Assembly (NCBI GenBank): GCA_900549825.1
Contig: URQB01000010.1
Coordinates: forward strand, 36,646 to 100,645
Direction: 5' to 3'
From: an uncultured Oscillospiraceae bacterium
GTDB lineage: Bacteria; Bacillota; Clostridia; Oscillospirales; Acutalibacteraceae
Length of the DNA: 64,000 nt
Of the stretch, positions 16,901-23,667 are shown in pieces; within the stretch, counting starts at the first letter, position 1; every line of letters begins with the position of its first letter. Position numbers and translations under genes: made by a program. The notes beneath the pieces were generated by a model. It did no database searches and was not told the DNA's origin. It saw nothing but the letters and a program-made list of their open reading frames with translations.

Positions 16901-17470
16901 TCCCTGCTTGGGGTAAAGCCCGCTTCAAGCATCGACTGGACGAAGATTAAAGCGGTTGTCTCTTTCGGCGAAATATTGCCGGAGGAATGCACGCAGAATG
17001 CAGAATTCCTTGCCGTGCAGGATGTTTATCTGACGGATACTGCTGCGCGCGCGGACGTCGTGCTGCCCGGCAGCGTATTTGCGGAAACCAGCGGCACTGT
17101 TATCTCGGCGCAGCGCAAGCTCGGCGCGGTGCGCAAGGCCTTCCAGCCGCTGTGCGGCTTCGAGGGCTGGCAGGTCATTCAGGCGCTTGCCAACGACTGC
17201 ATGGAGGGCCGTGGGATGGATTATAAGAGCCCTGCGGACATCTTTGCCGACCTCTGCACGCACGTGGAAGGTTTCCACGGCGCAAACCGCTGCGCAGGCT
17301 GCGGGAAGCATCCGCTCTTCTGGCCGGCGGGGCAGAGCCCCGTCCTCACGCCTGTCCAGGCGGCCGGCGAGTCGGCGGAGTCTGCAAAGAGTACGGCGAT
17401 TTCCGAGGCCCCTTACTGTGCGAACGTACTGGGGCAGAAATTTACTATTAAGCGCAATTCCACACGATAA
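13994..17470 (+). CDS. Fused [2Fe-2S] / NfnB-GltD-like / ferredoxin / MopB-like subunit (probable StnA-type)
   Basis: A 1158-residue multi-domain protein. Order: plant-type [2Fe-2S] (Cys36, 47, 50, 64); a further Cys cluster region at 100-155; a GltD/NfnB-like flavoprotein with an FAD loop GGGPAG (200-205) and an NADPH loop VVGGGNTAMDA near 328-338; two [4Fe-4S] clusters at 614-667; a CxxCxxxC site at 693-700 with Cys724; and a C-terminal MopB (NuoG/FDH-like) domain to the end. I see no Cys or Sec ligand for molybdenum, and the MopB part is much shorter than a formate dehydrogenase, so it is probably a scaffold. Together with the two upstream subunits it resembles the Sporomusa-type Nfn (Stn) transhydrogenase coupling NADH, NADPH and ferredoxin. 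GGAGAAAGG at 13976-13984 supports ATG 13994. Confidence 0.85.
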   Translation: MMKIRLNIDGYEVEAQQGATILQIARENGIEIPTLCHDARVEEYGACGLCVVEVEGSPKLMRACATKAADGMVIHTDGERARQARKVALELLLSDHDGDCKAPCSLNCPAGTDCQGYVGLIANGQFKEAVKLIKEKVPLPASIGRICPHPCEQACRRKMVEDPIAIAHLKSFAADLDLRSWAPYQPECAPDTHQTISIVGGGPAGLTAAYYLRTMGHSVAIYDAMPKMGGMLRYGIPQYRLPKEVLDQEVTAIANMGVSMFNNMKVGDGLTLEELREGSDAVLVAIGAWTSSSMRVPGESLNGVMGGIDFLRHVALNEPSGMGERVAVVGGGNTAMDACRTAVRMGAKEVYIIYRRTRGEMPADALEIAQAEEEGVVFKFLTNPVEILGAGGAVCGVRLQKMELGEPDASGRRRPVPVAGAFEDLPLDTVIMAIGQWTNPEGFEALELTKRGTIAADESTFRTSLDGVFAVGDATNKGADIAIAAIGEAGKAAKVIDSFLKGKTVPYRKPYVVERTVTPEMLADREKKARVAMPHLSPEERKTNFKEIDLGYTQELAKREASRCLECGCHDSLECKLLHYANEYDVSPARFEGEKHSRPQEQTHPFIERNADKCILCGLCVRVCDEAMGRTALGLVSRGFDTVVAPEFGLKLEKTDCISCGQCVAVCPTGALRELQPVAKSVPVEEKSTLTTCSFCSMGCPVDLRTRGDMMTRALPVGESGMLCAGGRFGFGAAQEEGRLKVPMLRENGELRQAPFNEAVGCVSERMAEIIEQHGSGAVAVTISERSTCEEAYLAKRYANEALRTENICSFGLMESGVKEVLGVDASFNTFEELNGTDVILLIGATPALSTTMAGVRIRRAVQQGAKLLLVGPQKTWFDDFASLRFQADETAFLADMLAALRNPELTGKAAEAAAVYRDAKKAMIVYHDAQVSRQAAALAASLAKESGHIGHARDGLIVLKSGANSQGLSLLGVKPASSIDWTKIKAVVSFGEILPEECTQNAEFLAVQDVYLTDTAARADVVLPGSVFAETSGTVISAQRKLGAVRKAFQPLCGFEGWQVIQALANDCMEGRGMDYKSPADIFADLCTHVEGFHGANRCAGCGKHPLFWPAGQSPVLTPVQAAGESAESAKSTAISEAPYCANVLGQKFTIKRNSTR

Positions 17471-17490
17471 TCGGTTAAAAGAATCAAAAT

Positions 17491-17703
17491 GGGCGTATTG
17501 GTTCCGTCCCTGCCAAACGGGCAAAGCCTGCGGCGGAGACGGATGAAAAGGGAACACGGTGTGAATCCGTGACAGCCCCCGCTACTGTGTGAAGGACAAA
17601 TTTCCCTGGAGCAGCTGCTTTGCTGCTTTCCACTGGACGTGACTGTCCGGGAAGGATTGGGGAAGGCGGATGATTTCGAGCCAGGAGACCTGCCATACGC
17701 CCC
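17491..17703 (+). ncRNA. Cobalamin (adenosylcobalamin-class) riboswitch
   Basis: Diagnostic blocks in order: AAAGGGAACACGGTGTGAAT (17547-17566), ACAGCCCCCGCTACTGT, a near-consensus B12 box (CCACTGG near 17630), GGGAAGG, and GAGCCAGGAGACCTGCC (17678-17694). The closing stem is GGGCGTAT (17491-17498) with ATACGCCC (17695-17702). It lies upstream of two exported-protein genes and a GC-rich terminator, so B12 should switch transcription off. Confidence 0.95.
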
Positions 17704-17776
17704 GGCGGCCGCTGATGCAAGCGGCTGCATCGTATGTTCCTTTCGGCGGGAGAGGAAGTATGCGGCGATGGGGCGT

Positions 17777-17842
17777 GTGAAGCCAGAGCTTCACGGGCTT
17801 TATCCCTGTACTTTGCGGGCCCGTACGGGCCCGCCTTTCTTT
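17777..17842 (+). terminator. Riboswitch expression platform and terminator
   Basis: GTGAAGC (17777-17783) / GCTTCAC (17788-17794) forms a small hairpin. It is followed by the palindrome GCGGGCCC (17815-17822) / GGGCCCGC (17827-17834) and CTTTCTTTT. The second stem is the likely intrinsic terminator; the first may be part of the switching fold. Confidence 0.8.
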
Positions 17843-17873
17843 TGCAATAGAATTTTTAAAGGAGTTGGACAAC

Positions 17874-19085
17874 ATGAGAACGCATTGGAAACCAGTGGTA
17901 TCCCTGCTCGTCGCGCTGTGCCTGCTGGCAGGCGCAATGACCGGAGCACTGGCCATGGACCGTGAACGCGTAGCGGACGGAGCGGCCGAATGGCTCCTGG
18001 AGAAGGTCCCCGTAGATCCGCAGGATACGGAGCTCGACAATGCAGCAGATTGGACGGCGATCGTCCTTTCGCGCGGCGGCTATGAGGGCTATGCGGATTA
18101 TCCGGCCTATCTTGACGGCGCGGTCAAGGCGAATTTTGCCCAGATGTATCTGAGCGATTATGCGCGCGCCGCGCTGGCGGCGGGCGCTTCCGGCGGCGAT
18201 GCCCGCAATGTGGGCGGGCATGACCTGATCGAGGCGATCGCAAAAACAGATTTTACACAGGAGCTCTATACAGACGGTGTGTCCTATGCGTTGCTTGCGG
18301 CGGATTCAATGGATTATGATTTCCCGGCGGATTCCCGGCAGGCGATGATAGACGCGCTCTGTAAAGCGCAGCGGGCGGACGGCGGCTTTAACTATCTGCT
18401 CAGCGTGAATCCGGACGACGTCTATTCCGTGGATGGCAGCGTTGATACGACTGGCCCGGTACTGGCGGCCCTCGCGCCCTATCAGGCGGACAAGGAGGTT
18501 GCGGCGGTCATTGAAAAAGCGCTCTCCTTCCTCAAAGCCAGCCAGAATCCTGAAACAGCGGGCTTCGGCTTTATGGGGAGCGATAGTGCGGAGACGATCT
18601 CCATGGCGGTGATAGGCCTGACTGCGCTGAAGATCGATCCCTGTGGCCCGGATTTCGTAAAGAACGGCAAAACGATGATCGATGCGCTGCTCACCTTTGT
18701 CAATCCGGACGGCGGCATGAAGGCGTGGGATGGCAATTCTAATATCATGACCACTTATCAGGCGCTCAGCGCATTGGAGGCCTATGCACGCTTTGCCAGA
18801 GGCGAAGCCGCTTTTTATGATTTTTCCGATCTCGTGTCGGCACCGGATACGACGGCGCCGGCAACAGATACGCCGGCGTCTGATCCAGCCGTACCGCAGA
18901 CGTCGCAATCTACTGACATGCCTGACACCGCAGCGAGTTCCGTACAGACGCAGCGCACAACGGCCCCGGATGCGGAAAATCCGGCGACTGGTTCCTCTAT
19001 GGCGGCTGCAGGTGCGGCGGTGCTGGCTCTTCTTTCCTCCTGCGCACTTGTCGTGAGCAAGAAACGGGCAGATGACCATGCATAA
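17874..19085 (+). CDS. Surface protein with prenyltransferase-type alpha-barrel, transcobalamin-like
   Basis: A 403-residue exported protein. A signal peptide (about 1-27, ending ALA) is followed by an all-helical region (30-315) with terpene-cyclase/prenyltransferase repeats: QRADGGFNY (166-174), AGFGF near 229, NPDGGMKAW (277-285). A Pro/Thr/Ser-rich linker follows, then a sorting signal: NPATG (369-373), hydrophobic segment, KKR tail. The same alpha6-alpha6 barrel is the N-terminal half of intrinsic factor and transcobalamin, and the next gene carries the DUF4430 domain that forms the other half. With the B12 riboswitch upstream, capture of cobalamin on the cell surface is the best inference. 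AAAGGAG (17858-17864) supports ATG 17874. Confidence 0.82.
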   Translation: MRTHWKPVVSLLVALCLLAGAMTGALAMDRERVADGAAEWLLEKVPVDPQDTELDNAADWTAIVLSRGGYEGYADYPAYLDGAVKANFAQMYLSDYARAALAAGASGGDARNVGGHDLIEAIAKTDFTQELYTDGVSYALLAADSMDYDFPADSRQAMIDALCKAQRADGGFNYLLSVNPDDVYSVDGSVDTTGPVLAALAPYQADKEVAAVIEKALSFLKASQNPETAGFGFMGSDSAETISMAVIGLTALKIDPCGPDFVKNGKTMIDALLTFVNPDGGMKAWDGNSNIMTTYQALSALEAYARFARGEAAFYDFSDLVSAPDTTAPATDTPASDPAVPQTSQSTDMPDTAASSVQTQRTTAPDAENPATGSSMAAAGAAVLALLSSCALVVSKKRADDHA

Positions 19086-19818
19086 GCTGGATTTTCTGAG
19101 GCGTTGTGCCGCCCTCCTTCTCGCGCTCCTGCTTGCCCTGCTGATGGCGGGGTGCGGCGGCGCAGGAGAAGGGGGAGCAGCGGCCGTCACGCAAAGCGTT
19201 TCAGATTCGGGCGCATATGCGAAGGGCACATCAGAGGAGAGCGCCTGGTCGATAGAATCCACCCAATCCGTTTTTGGTTCGCGCGCTGGAGCGTTCTCTT
19301 CGCAAAGCGCCTCAGCCGCAAGGCAGGGCGTGAAGGAAACGACAAAGGAGACGAAGTCCGCGGCCGCCGCTTCGGCTTCCACAACGGAAAAGCGGCCGGA
19401 AACCACCGCCGCTTCGCCCCGGCAGGAGACCGTGGCGCTCTCCGTCACCTGCCACAATGCGGTGGCGAACGGCGTACATAACTGGCCGGGTTACAGTGCG
19501 GTGGTTCCGGCAAGCGGCGTGATTTTTGAGAATGGGTCCGTGGCTTTTACACCTGGCGAAACGGTACTCGACGTGCTCAAACGCGCGCTGAAGGAGCAGA
19601 ATATTGTGCTGAGCGAAAAGCGCGGCTATGTGCGCTCCATCAACGGTCTGAGTGAAAAGCTGCGGGGGGAGCAGAGCTTTCCCCAGAGCGGCTGGCTCTA
19701 CCAGGTAAACGGCGAATTCCCGAGCGTCGCCTCTGACCAGTACAAGCTCAAGACGGGCGACCGGGTGGAATGGATTTATACCTGCAAGCCGGGGGATACA
19801 AAGCTCCGCATGCAATAA
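19072..19818 (+). CDS. DUF4430-domain lipoprotein, transcobalamin beta-domain-like
   Basis: A 248-residue lipoprotein: basic N-terminus, Leu-rich core and lipobox LMAGC with Cys28. A Ser/Ala/Thr-rich linker runs to about 125. Then a DUF4430 domain (about 160-246) with TVLDVLKRAL, SGWLYQVNGEFP and LKTGDRVEWIYT. DUF4430 corresponds to the C-terminal beta domain of transcobalamin and intrinsic factor. It overlaps the preceding gene by 14 bases, so both are controlled by the B12 riboswitch and made together. The start could be ATG 19072 or 19078. The unit ends at a terminator; no B12 ABC transporter follows in the window. Confidence 0.85.
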   Translation: MTMHKLDFLRRCAALLLALLLALLMAGCGGAGEGGAAAVTQSVSDSGAYAKGTSEESAWSIESTQSVFGSRAGAFSSQSASAARQGVKETTKETKSAAAASASTTEKRPETTAASPRQETVALSVTCHNAVANGVHNWPGYSAVVPASGVIFENGSVAFTPGETVLDVLKRALKEQNIVLSEKRGYVRSINGLSEKLRGEQSFPQSGWLYQVNGEFPSVASDQYKLKTGDRVEWIYTCKPGDTKLRMQ

Positions 19819-19834
19819 AATATCAATTCCCGCT

Positions 19835-19872
19835 GGGCGGAGCCGTTGTGTGGAACGGTTCCGCCCTTTTTT
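19835..19872 (+). terminator. Terminator of the B12-controlled pair
   Basis: A 13-bp stem (19835-19847 with 19854-19866, one G-T pair) followed by TTTTTT. Confidence 0.92.
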
Positions 19873-20015
19873 GCTCAGGGCCCCGTTATGATGCGGATTT
19901 CTTTCGCATGGGCGCATGCCTTCAAATCTCCTCCACTCTGCCGGAATCATTCTACACGGGACGATACTGTCCGAATCTCAAGGAAATCGATCTCCGCCTT
20001 CATGGACTGGTTGCG

Positions 20016-20283
20016 CTAGGTGTCCGTCCCCAGCCGCGCGTTTGCCGTCCAATCACGCAGTGCGTCCGCGAAGTACGCCTCGATCAGCCGCATGGGGGAG
20101 AGGGCGGCGTCCCCTTTGGATTTGCTGAATTTTTCCCCTTTCTTTGCAAGGACGAAGCCGTTGATCATGAGCTCCTTCCACGGCAGCTTTCCCGCGTGGT
20201 ACAGGCTGCGGACGATTATATAAAAGGTCCAGGTGCGGATGATCTCATGCGCGTGCGTGCGCATGCTCATCGGGTAGCGTTCA
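20016..20283 (-). pseudogene. Remnant of valyl-tRNA synthetase (valS), about 88 codons
   Basis: The minus-strand frame downstream of the T-box reads as an internal block of class I ValS: RYPMSMRTHAHEIIRTWTFY, then PWKELMINGFVL, GEKFSKSKG (the KMSKS loop with Phe for Met) and ADALRDWTANARLGTDT, directly followed by TAG. A full ValS is about 880-950 residues, so both the N-terminal catalytic half and the anticodon-binding domain are missing. There is no well-placed ribosome site before the first Met. The stretch 19873-20015 beyond the stop shows no further synthetase similarity that I can see. Confidence 0.85.
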
Positions 20284-20312
20284 GGCCTCCCGCCCGTTAT
20301 CCTGATCCCGAC

Positions 20313-20351
20313 AAAAAAGCCCCAAAGCAACGTGAAACGCTGCTTTGGGGC
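20313..20351 (-). terminator. T-box terminator
   Basis: On the minus strand GCCCCAAAGCA (20351-20341) pairs with TGCTTTGGGGC (20329-20319), then TTTTTT. It lies just beyond the T-box motif, as expected for a T-box terminator. Confidence 0.92.
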
Positions 20352-20616
20352 GAACAATAACGGTCCGTGGTACCACCTGAATTTGAAGCTGCCGCTTCGC
20401 ACTCTGCCGGTACGGGAAGGCGCACCTTCCGATACCGCTTTCCCTGTCACGGTGGAAACTCCGGTGAAGTCTACTTGGAATCTTCATTCCGTTCGGTTCA
20501 CAGCTCAGAGGCCACGATCCCACCGCCTTCAGGAAGATTTACACCAGCCATCTTCTCTCTGCGCATCCGGTCAACCGGGCTTCTCCTCGTCAAAGCCTTT
20601 TTGATTGGATTCAGTT
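20352..20616 (-). ncRNA. T-box leader, probably valine
   Basis: The minus strand carries the antiterminator T-box motif AGGTGGTACCACG (20378-20366). Far upstream is the Stem I signature CAGAGAG followed by a GGCTGGTGTAAATC loop. The 3' side of Stem I, around 20505-20520, holds candidate specifier triplets (GTG at 20515-20513, ATC at 20518-20516); without folding I cannot choose. Valine is inferred from the valS remnant downstream. The leader senses uncharged tRNA and prevents the terminator from forming. Confidence 0.85.
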
Positions 20617-20622
20617 TTGTTT

Positions 20623-20651
20623 ATCTTAAGCTGGAACGAGTGGTTTGTCAA
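20623..20651 (-). promoter_or_regulatory. Promoter of the T-box transcript
   Basis: On the minus strand TTGACA (20651-20646), 17-bp spacer, TAAGAT (20628-20623). It appears intact although the synthetase gene it served is broken. Confidence 0.82.
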
Positions 20652-20729
20652 GCCCTTTTCCGATGCACTCCGATTGATTTTTATTCATAACCGTGCTACA
20701 CTTATTCTGAAATATAAGGGGGGAACGCC

Positions 20730-22277
20730 ATGAGAGTTTTGACCGCCGCGCAGATCCGCGCGGTTGAGGAGCGGGCCGTAGACACAGGGCTTGACTACCT
20801 GCGGCTGATGGAAAACGCAGGCTCTGCCTGCGCGCGCTTCGTCGCGGAGAAGGCGCAGATCACGCTGGAATCGAACACCGCTGCTACCGTGGTCTGCGGA
20901 AAAGGCAAAAATGGCGGCGACGGCTTCGTCATCGCCCGCAAGCTCTATGATAAAGGGGCGCAGGTCAGCGTTGTGCTCGCTGCCGGTGAGCCAACCGCTG
21001 CGGACGCGCTGGAGATGTATACGCGCATGACCGCTCTGCCCATCGAAGTGGTACACTACGATACGCAGCACGATTTAGCGGTGGAAAAAATCCGCACGGC
21101 GCAGGTGCTCGTGGATGCGGTTTTCGGAATCGGCTTTTACGGCGATCCGAATGAACAAACCGCTCGGCTGTTTGAAGCGATGTCCGCCTCTCCCGCGCTG
21201 AAGATCGCCGTGGATCTGCCCAGCGGCGTCAACTGCGATGTCAGCCTTGCGCCGAAGCATGCCTTCCATGCCGATTGCACGGCCGCGATCTCCACGCTCA
21301 AACCGGCCCATGTGCTTTTCCCGGCGGCTTCGCTGTGCGGTGAGGTGAGCGTGGTGCGCATCGGCATTCCGGACAGCTGCTATGAGGAGGAAGACGGGAT
21401 GCTTTTCTCCATTGAGGAGGAAGCTGTGCGCGGGTGGTTTGCCCCGCGCGACCCGGTATCGAACAAGGGCGATTACGGCCATCTCCTGAGCATTTGCGGC
21501 AGCCGCAGGATGCCGGGGGCGGCCGTTTTGGCGGCGAAGGGCGCGGTAGCCATGGGCGCAGGCCTTGTCACGGCCGCTTTCCCGGAGGGGGCGTATGCCG
21601 CCATCGCATCCAAACTGACGGAGCCGCTGCTCCTTCCGCTCTACGCCAACCGGGAGGGGACGTTTGCGCAGGCCGCGCTCCCCGAGCTGCGCGCGGCGAT
21701 GGAAAAGGCAAGTGCGATCCTGATCGGCTGCGGGCTCGGCATGAATGATGATACGGCGTATCTGGTATCGGAACTTCTGTCCTCTGCTTCCTGCCCAGTC
21801 GTCCTCGATGCGGACGGCATAAATATTGCCGCCGCGCATATAGATATGCTAAAGAACAGAATGGCCCCGCTGATCCTGACGCCTCACCCGGGCGAGATGG
21901 CGCGGCTGTGCGGCTGTACGGCTGCGGAGATCCAGGCGGACCGCACAGGCGCGGCGCGCCGGTTTGCGCAGGAATATGGCGTGACACTGGTGCTCAAGGG
22001 TGCGAATACCGTGGTTGCCGACGGGCGCAGCGCCTCCCTGCTTGTCAACCGAACGGGCAATCCCGGCATGGCAAAGGGCGGCAGCGGCGATCTTCTGGCA
22101 GGGATGCTCGCCTCCCTTGCCGCACAGGGTATGGAGCCGCTCAAAGCCGCCGCCGCCGCGGTCTATCTCCATGGCCTGGCGGGGGATGAAGCGGCGAAGC
22201 GCTGTTCGATGTGCGGCATGACGCCCACGCTGATGGCGGAGGAGTTGGCTGTACTGCTCAAACGGTTCGGCGGTTAG
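20730..22277 (+). CDS. nnr: Bifunctional NAD(P)H-hydrate epimerase / ADP-dependent dehydratase
   Basis: Repairs hydrated NAD(P)H. The 515 residues combine a YjeF_N epimerase domain (about 1-215; GKGKNGGDGFVIAR near 55-68) and a ribokinase-like dehydratase domain (about 225-510; SNKGDYGHLL, TPHPGEMARL, and the ATP/ADP-binding NPGMAKGGSGDLLAG near 450). Normal length for the fused form. The ATG at 20730 follows AAGGGGGGAA. It is divergent from the T-box transcript and is followed 26 bases later by a lipoprotein gene, probably co-transcribed. Confidence 0.95.
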   Translation: MRVLTAAQIRAVEERAVDTGLDYLRLMENAGSACARFVAEKAQITLESNTAATVVCGKGKNGGDGFVIARKLYDKGAQVSVVLAAGEPTAADALEMYTRMTALPIEVVHYDTQHDLAVEKIRTAQVLVDAVFGIGFYGDPNEQTARLFEAMSASPALKIAVDLPSGVNCDVSLAPKHAFHADCTAAISTLKPAHVLFPAASLCGEVSVVRIGIPDSCYEEEDGMLFSIEEEAVRGWFAPRDPVSNKGDYGHLLSICGSRRMPGAAVLAAKGAVAMGAGLVTAAFPEGAYAAIASKLTEPLLLPLYANREGTFAQAALPELRAAMEKASAILIGCGLGMNDDTAYLVSELLSSASCPVVLDADGINIAAAHIDMLKNRMAPLILTPHPGEMARLCGCTAAEIQADRTGAARRFAQEYGVTLVLKGANTVVADGRSASLLVNRTGNPGMAKGGSGDLLAGMLASLAAQGMEPLKAAAAAVYLHGLAGDEAAKRCSMCGMTPTLMAEELAVLLKRFGG

Positions 22278-22303
22278 CCGCATTTTGGGAGGAGGATTGC
22301 GTG

Positions 22304-22840
22304 ATGAAAAAGGCGAAATGGCTATGCCTGCTGCTTGCGCTCCTGCTGGTGCTGCCCGCGTGCGGCAGTAAGGGCGAAAGCGGCGGGAAGGATCAGCCGC
22401 CCGCCCTGCCCGCAGAATTTGAGGCGGATATGACGGCGGTCATCTCCGGGCAGACCATCAAAGCGCATATCGTCCGCCACGCGCTGCTCTCCTGCGAGAT
22501 CCGGGTGACGGAGCCGCAGATGTTCAACGGCGTCACGATCATCTGGAATGGCGACACCTACCGTGTGGAATACAAATCGCTGGCTTTTGACGTCGACTTA
22601 TCCCAGTTCCCACAGTCTGCTTTGGGTGCGGCGGTGGTCAATTCCATTGAAGCGCTCGCACGGCTGGAATCGCTTGACATCTCAGAAAAGGACGGCCAGT
22701 GGCATTATAAAGGCGAGACGAAATCTGGTGCGTTCGAGCTGGTGCAGGACGGGGCGACGGGCGCTCTGCTGTCAATTTCCGTCCCGGCCTGCAAGCTGGA
22801 GGCGACTTTTACAAATTTTAAGGAGATAGAAGAAAAATAG
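22304..22840 (+). CDS. Lipoprotein of unknown function
   Basis: A 178-residue exported lipoprotein: MKKAK basic start, hydrophobic core LLLALLLVLP and lipobox LPAC near residue 19. The mature part alternates short beta strands (TIIWNGDTYRVEYKSLAF, GQWHYKGETKSGAFEL) and looks like the LolA/LppX-type or outer-leaflet binding sandwich seen in many Clostridia lipoproteins, but I cannot name a family. GGGAGGAGG near 22288-22296 supports ATG 22304. It follows nnr closely and precedes a strong terminator. Confidence 0.7.
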   Translation: MKKAKWLCLLLALLLVLPACGSKGESGGKDQPPALPAEFEADMTAVISGQTIKAHIVRHALLSCEIRVTEPQMFNGVTIIWNGDTYRVEYKSLAFDVDLSQFPQSALGAAVVNSIEALARLESLDISEKDGQWHYKGETKSGAFELVQDGATGALLSISVPACKLEATFTNFKEIEEK

Positions 22841-22866
22841 CTGGATCGGCTCATAAAATTCTTGAA

Positions 22867-22908
22867 GGCGCGCTGCAAAATGAAAGGTTTTGCAGCGCGC
22901 CTTTTTTT
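22867..22908 (+). terminator. Terminator after the nnr-lipoprotein pair
   Basis: Perfect 14-bp stem GGCGCGCTGCAAAA (22867-22880) with complement 22888-22901, then TTTTTTT. Confidence 0.95.
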
Positions 22909-23085
22909 CACAATTCCGGCTGGGCGGAATACACTGTATTGTATCGAATATACCACACAAAATGAATACAGAAGATCCGGCGCTTGAATTTTTGCTCCCC
23001 GAAATTCAAATCCAATGTTTAATTGCGCCACGGCTTGTCAAAAATAGAAATGCGAAAAACAAATTCCATTGGAGAGTGATGAAAC

Positions 23086-23463
23086 GTGACAATCAAGCGG
23101 GGAGATATCTATTACGCGGATTTGAGCCCTGTGGTAGGCTCCGAGCAGGGCGGCGTCCGGCCTGTGCTGATCGTGCAGAACGACGTGGGCAATAAATTCA
23201 GCCCGACGGTTATCGCCGCCGCCATCACCAGCCAGAAGTATAAAACCAATTTGCCTACGCATATTCAGGTGCATGCTAGCGATTGCGGGCTCGCAAAGGA
23301 TTCGATCGTTTTGCTCGAACAGGTCCGTACGCTGGACAAACGCCGCCTGCGCGAGCGCATGGGAAACCTTGCGCCGGAGGATATGAACCGCATCAACCGC
23401 GCGCTTTCCGTCAGCTTTGGCTTAGGCCCGCGGGAGCGTGAAAACAAGGCCGGGAATACATAA
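23086..23463 (+). CDS. mazF: MazF/NdoA-type mRNA interferase without a visible antitoxin
   Basis: A 125-residue PemK/MazF toxin that cleaves single-stranded RNA at specific short sites. It keeps the family core: KRGDIYYADLSPVVGSEQGG, Arg25 and Thr48 (catalytic positions in Bacillus MazF), RPVLIVQND and LLEQVRTLDKRRL. Start is GTG 23086 behind GGAGAG. The upstream 180 bases hold no reading frame resembling the usual MazE/NdoAI antitoxin, so it is an orphan here. A terminator overlaps its stop codon and the MITE-like repeat follows. Confidence 0.92.
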   Translation: MTIKRGDIYYADLSPVVGSEQGGVRPVLIVQNDVGNKFSPTVIAAAITSQKYKTNLPTHIQVHASDCGLAKDSIVLLEQVRTLDKRRLRERMGNLAPEDMNRINRALSVSFGLGPRERENKAGNT

Positions 23464-23482
23464 ATTCCCGGCCTTTTATTTT
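23446..23482 (+). terminator. Terminator overlapping the mazF stop
   Basis: AAGGCCGGGAAT (23446-23457) pairs perfectly with 23464-23475. The loop contains the TAA stop, and TTATTTTT follows. Confidence 0.92.
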
Positions 23483-23492
23483 TCAAATTTTA

Positions 23493-23667
23493 ACATCGGT
23501 GAACAGGGGCAACAACGGTTTTGAGGGCGATGCCCCAAAACGCCCAAGGACCGCCCGGGCACCCGCAGGGGGCCGGTTTGCAAGGCCACAAGGGCGAAAG
23601 GCCGAGAACGCGGCAAACGTGGCCTTGCGGCTGCCGGGCGGCGCTGTTTCCCCTTGTTTCCCGATGC
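23493..23667 (+). repeat. MITE-like element, copy A (175 bp)
   Basis: Imperfect terminal inverted repeats of about 22 bp (ACATCGGTGAACAGGGG at the left; GCATCGGGAAACAAGGGG on the other strand at the right), with TA directly outside both ends. No coding capacity. Blocks 23494-23534 (41 nt) and 23575-23618 (44 nt) are identical to the inverted copy at 58509-58766. Copy A lacks about 83 bp present in the other copy. It lies between mazF and rsuA. Confidence 0.8.

Noticed and set aside
16060..17470. Selenocysteine in the MopB-like domain
   Set aside because: No in-frame TGA occurs in the gene, so no selenoprotein is possible here.
19770..20360. Plus-strand frame across the T-box region
   Set aside because: Antisense to the valS remnant and T-box leader; its sequence is only the complement of structured RNA.
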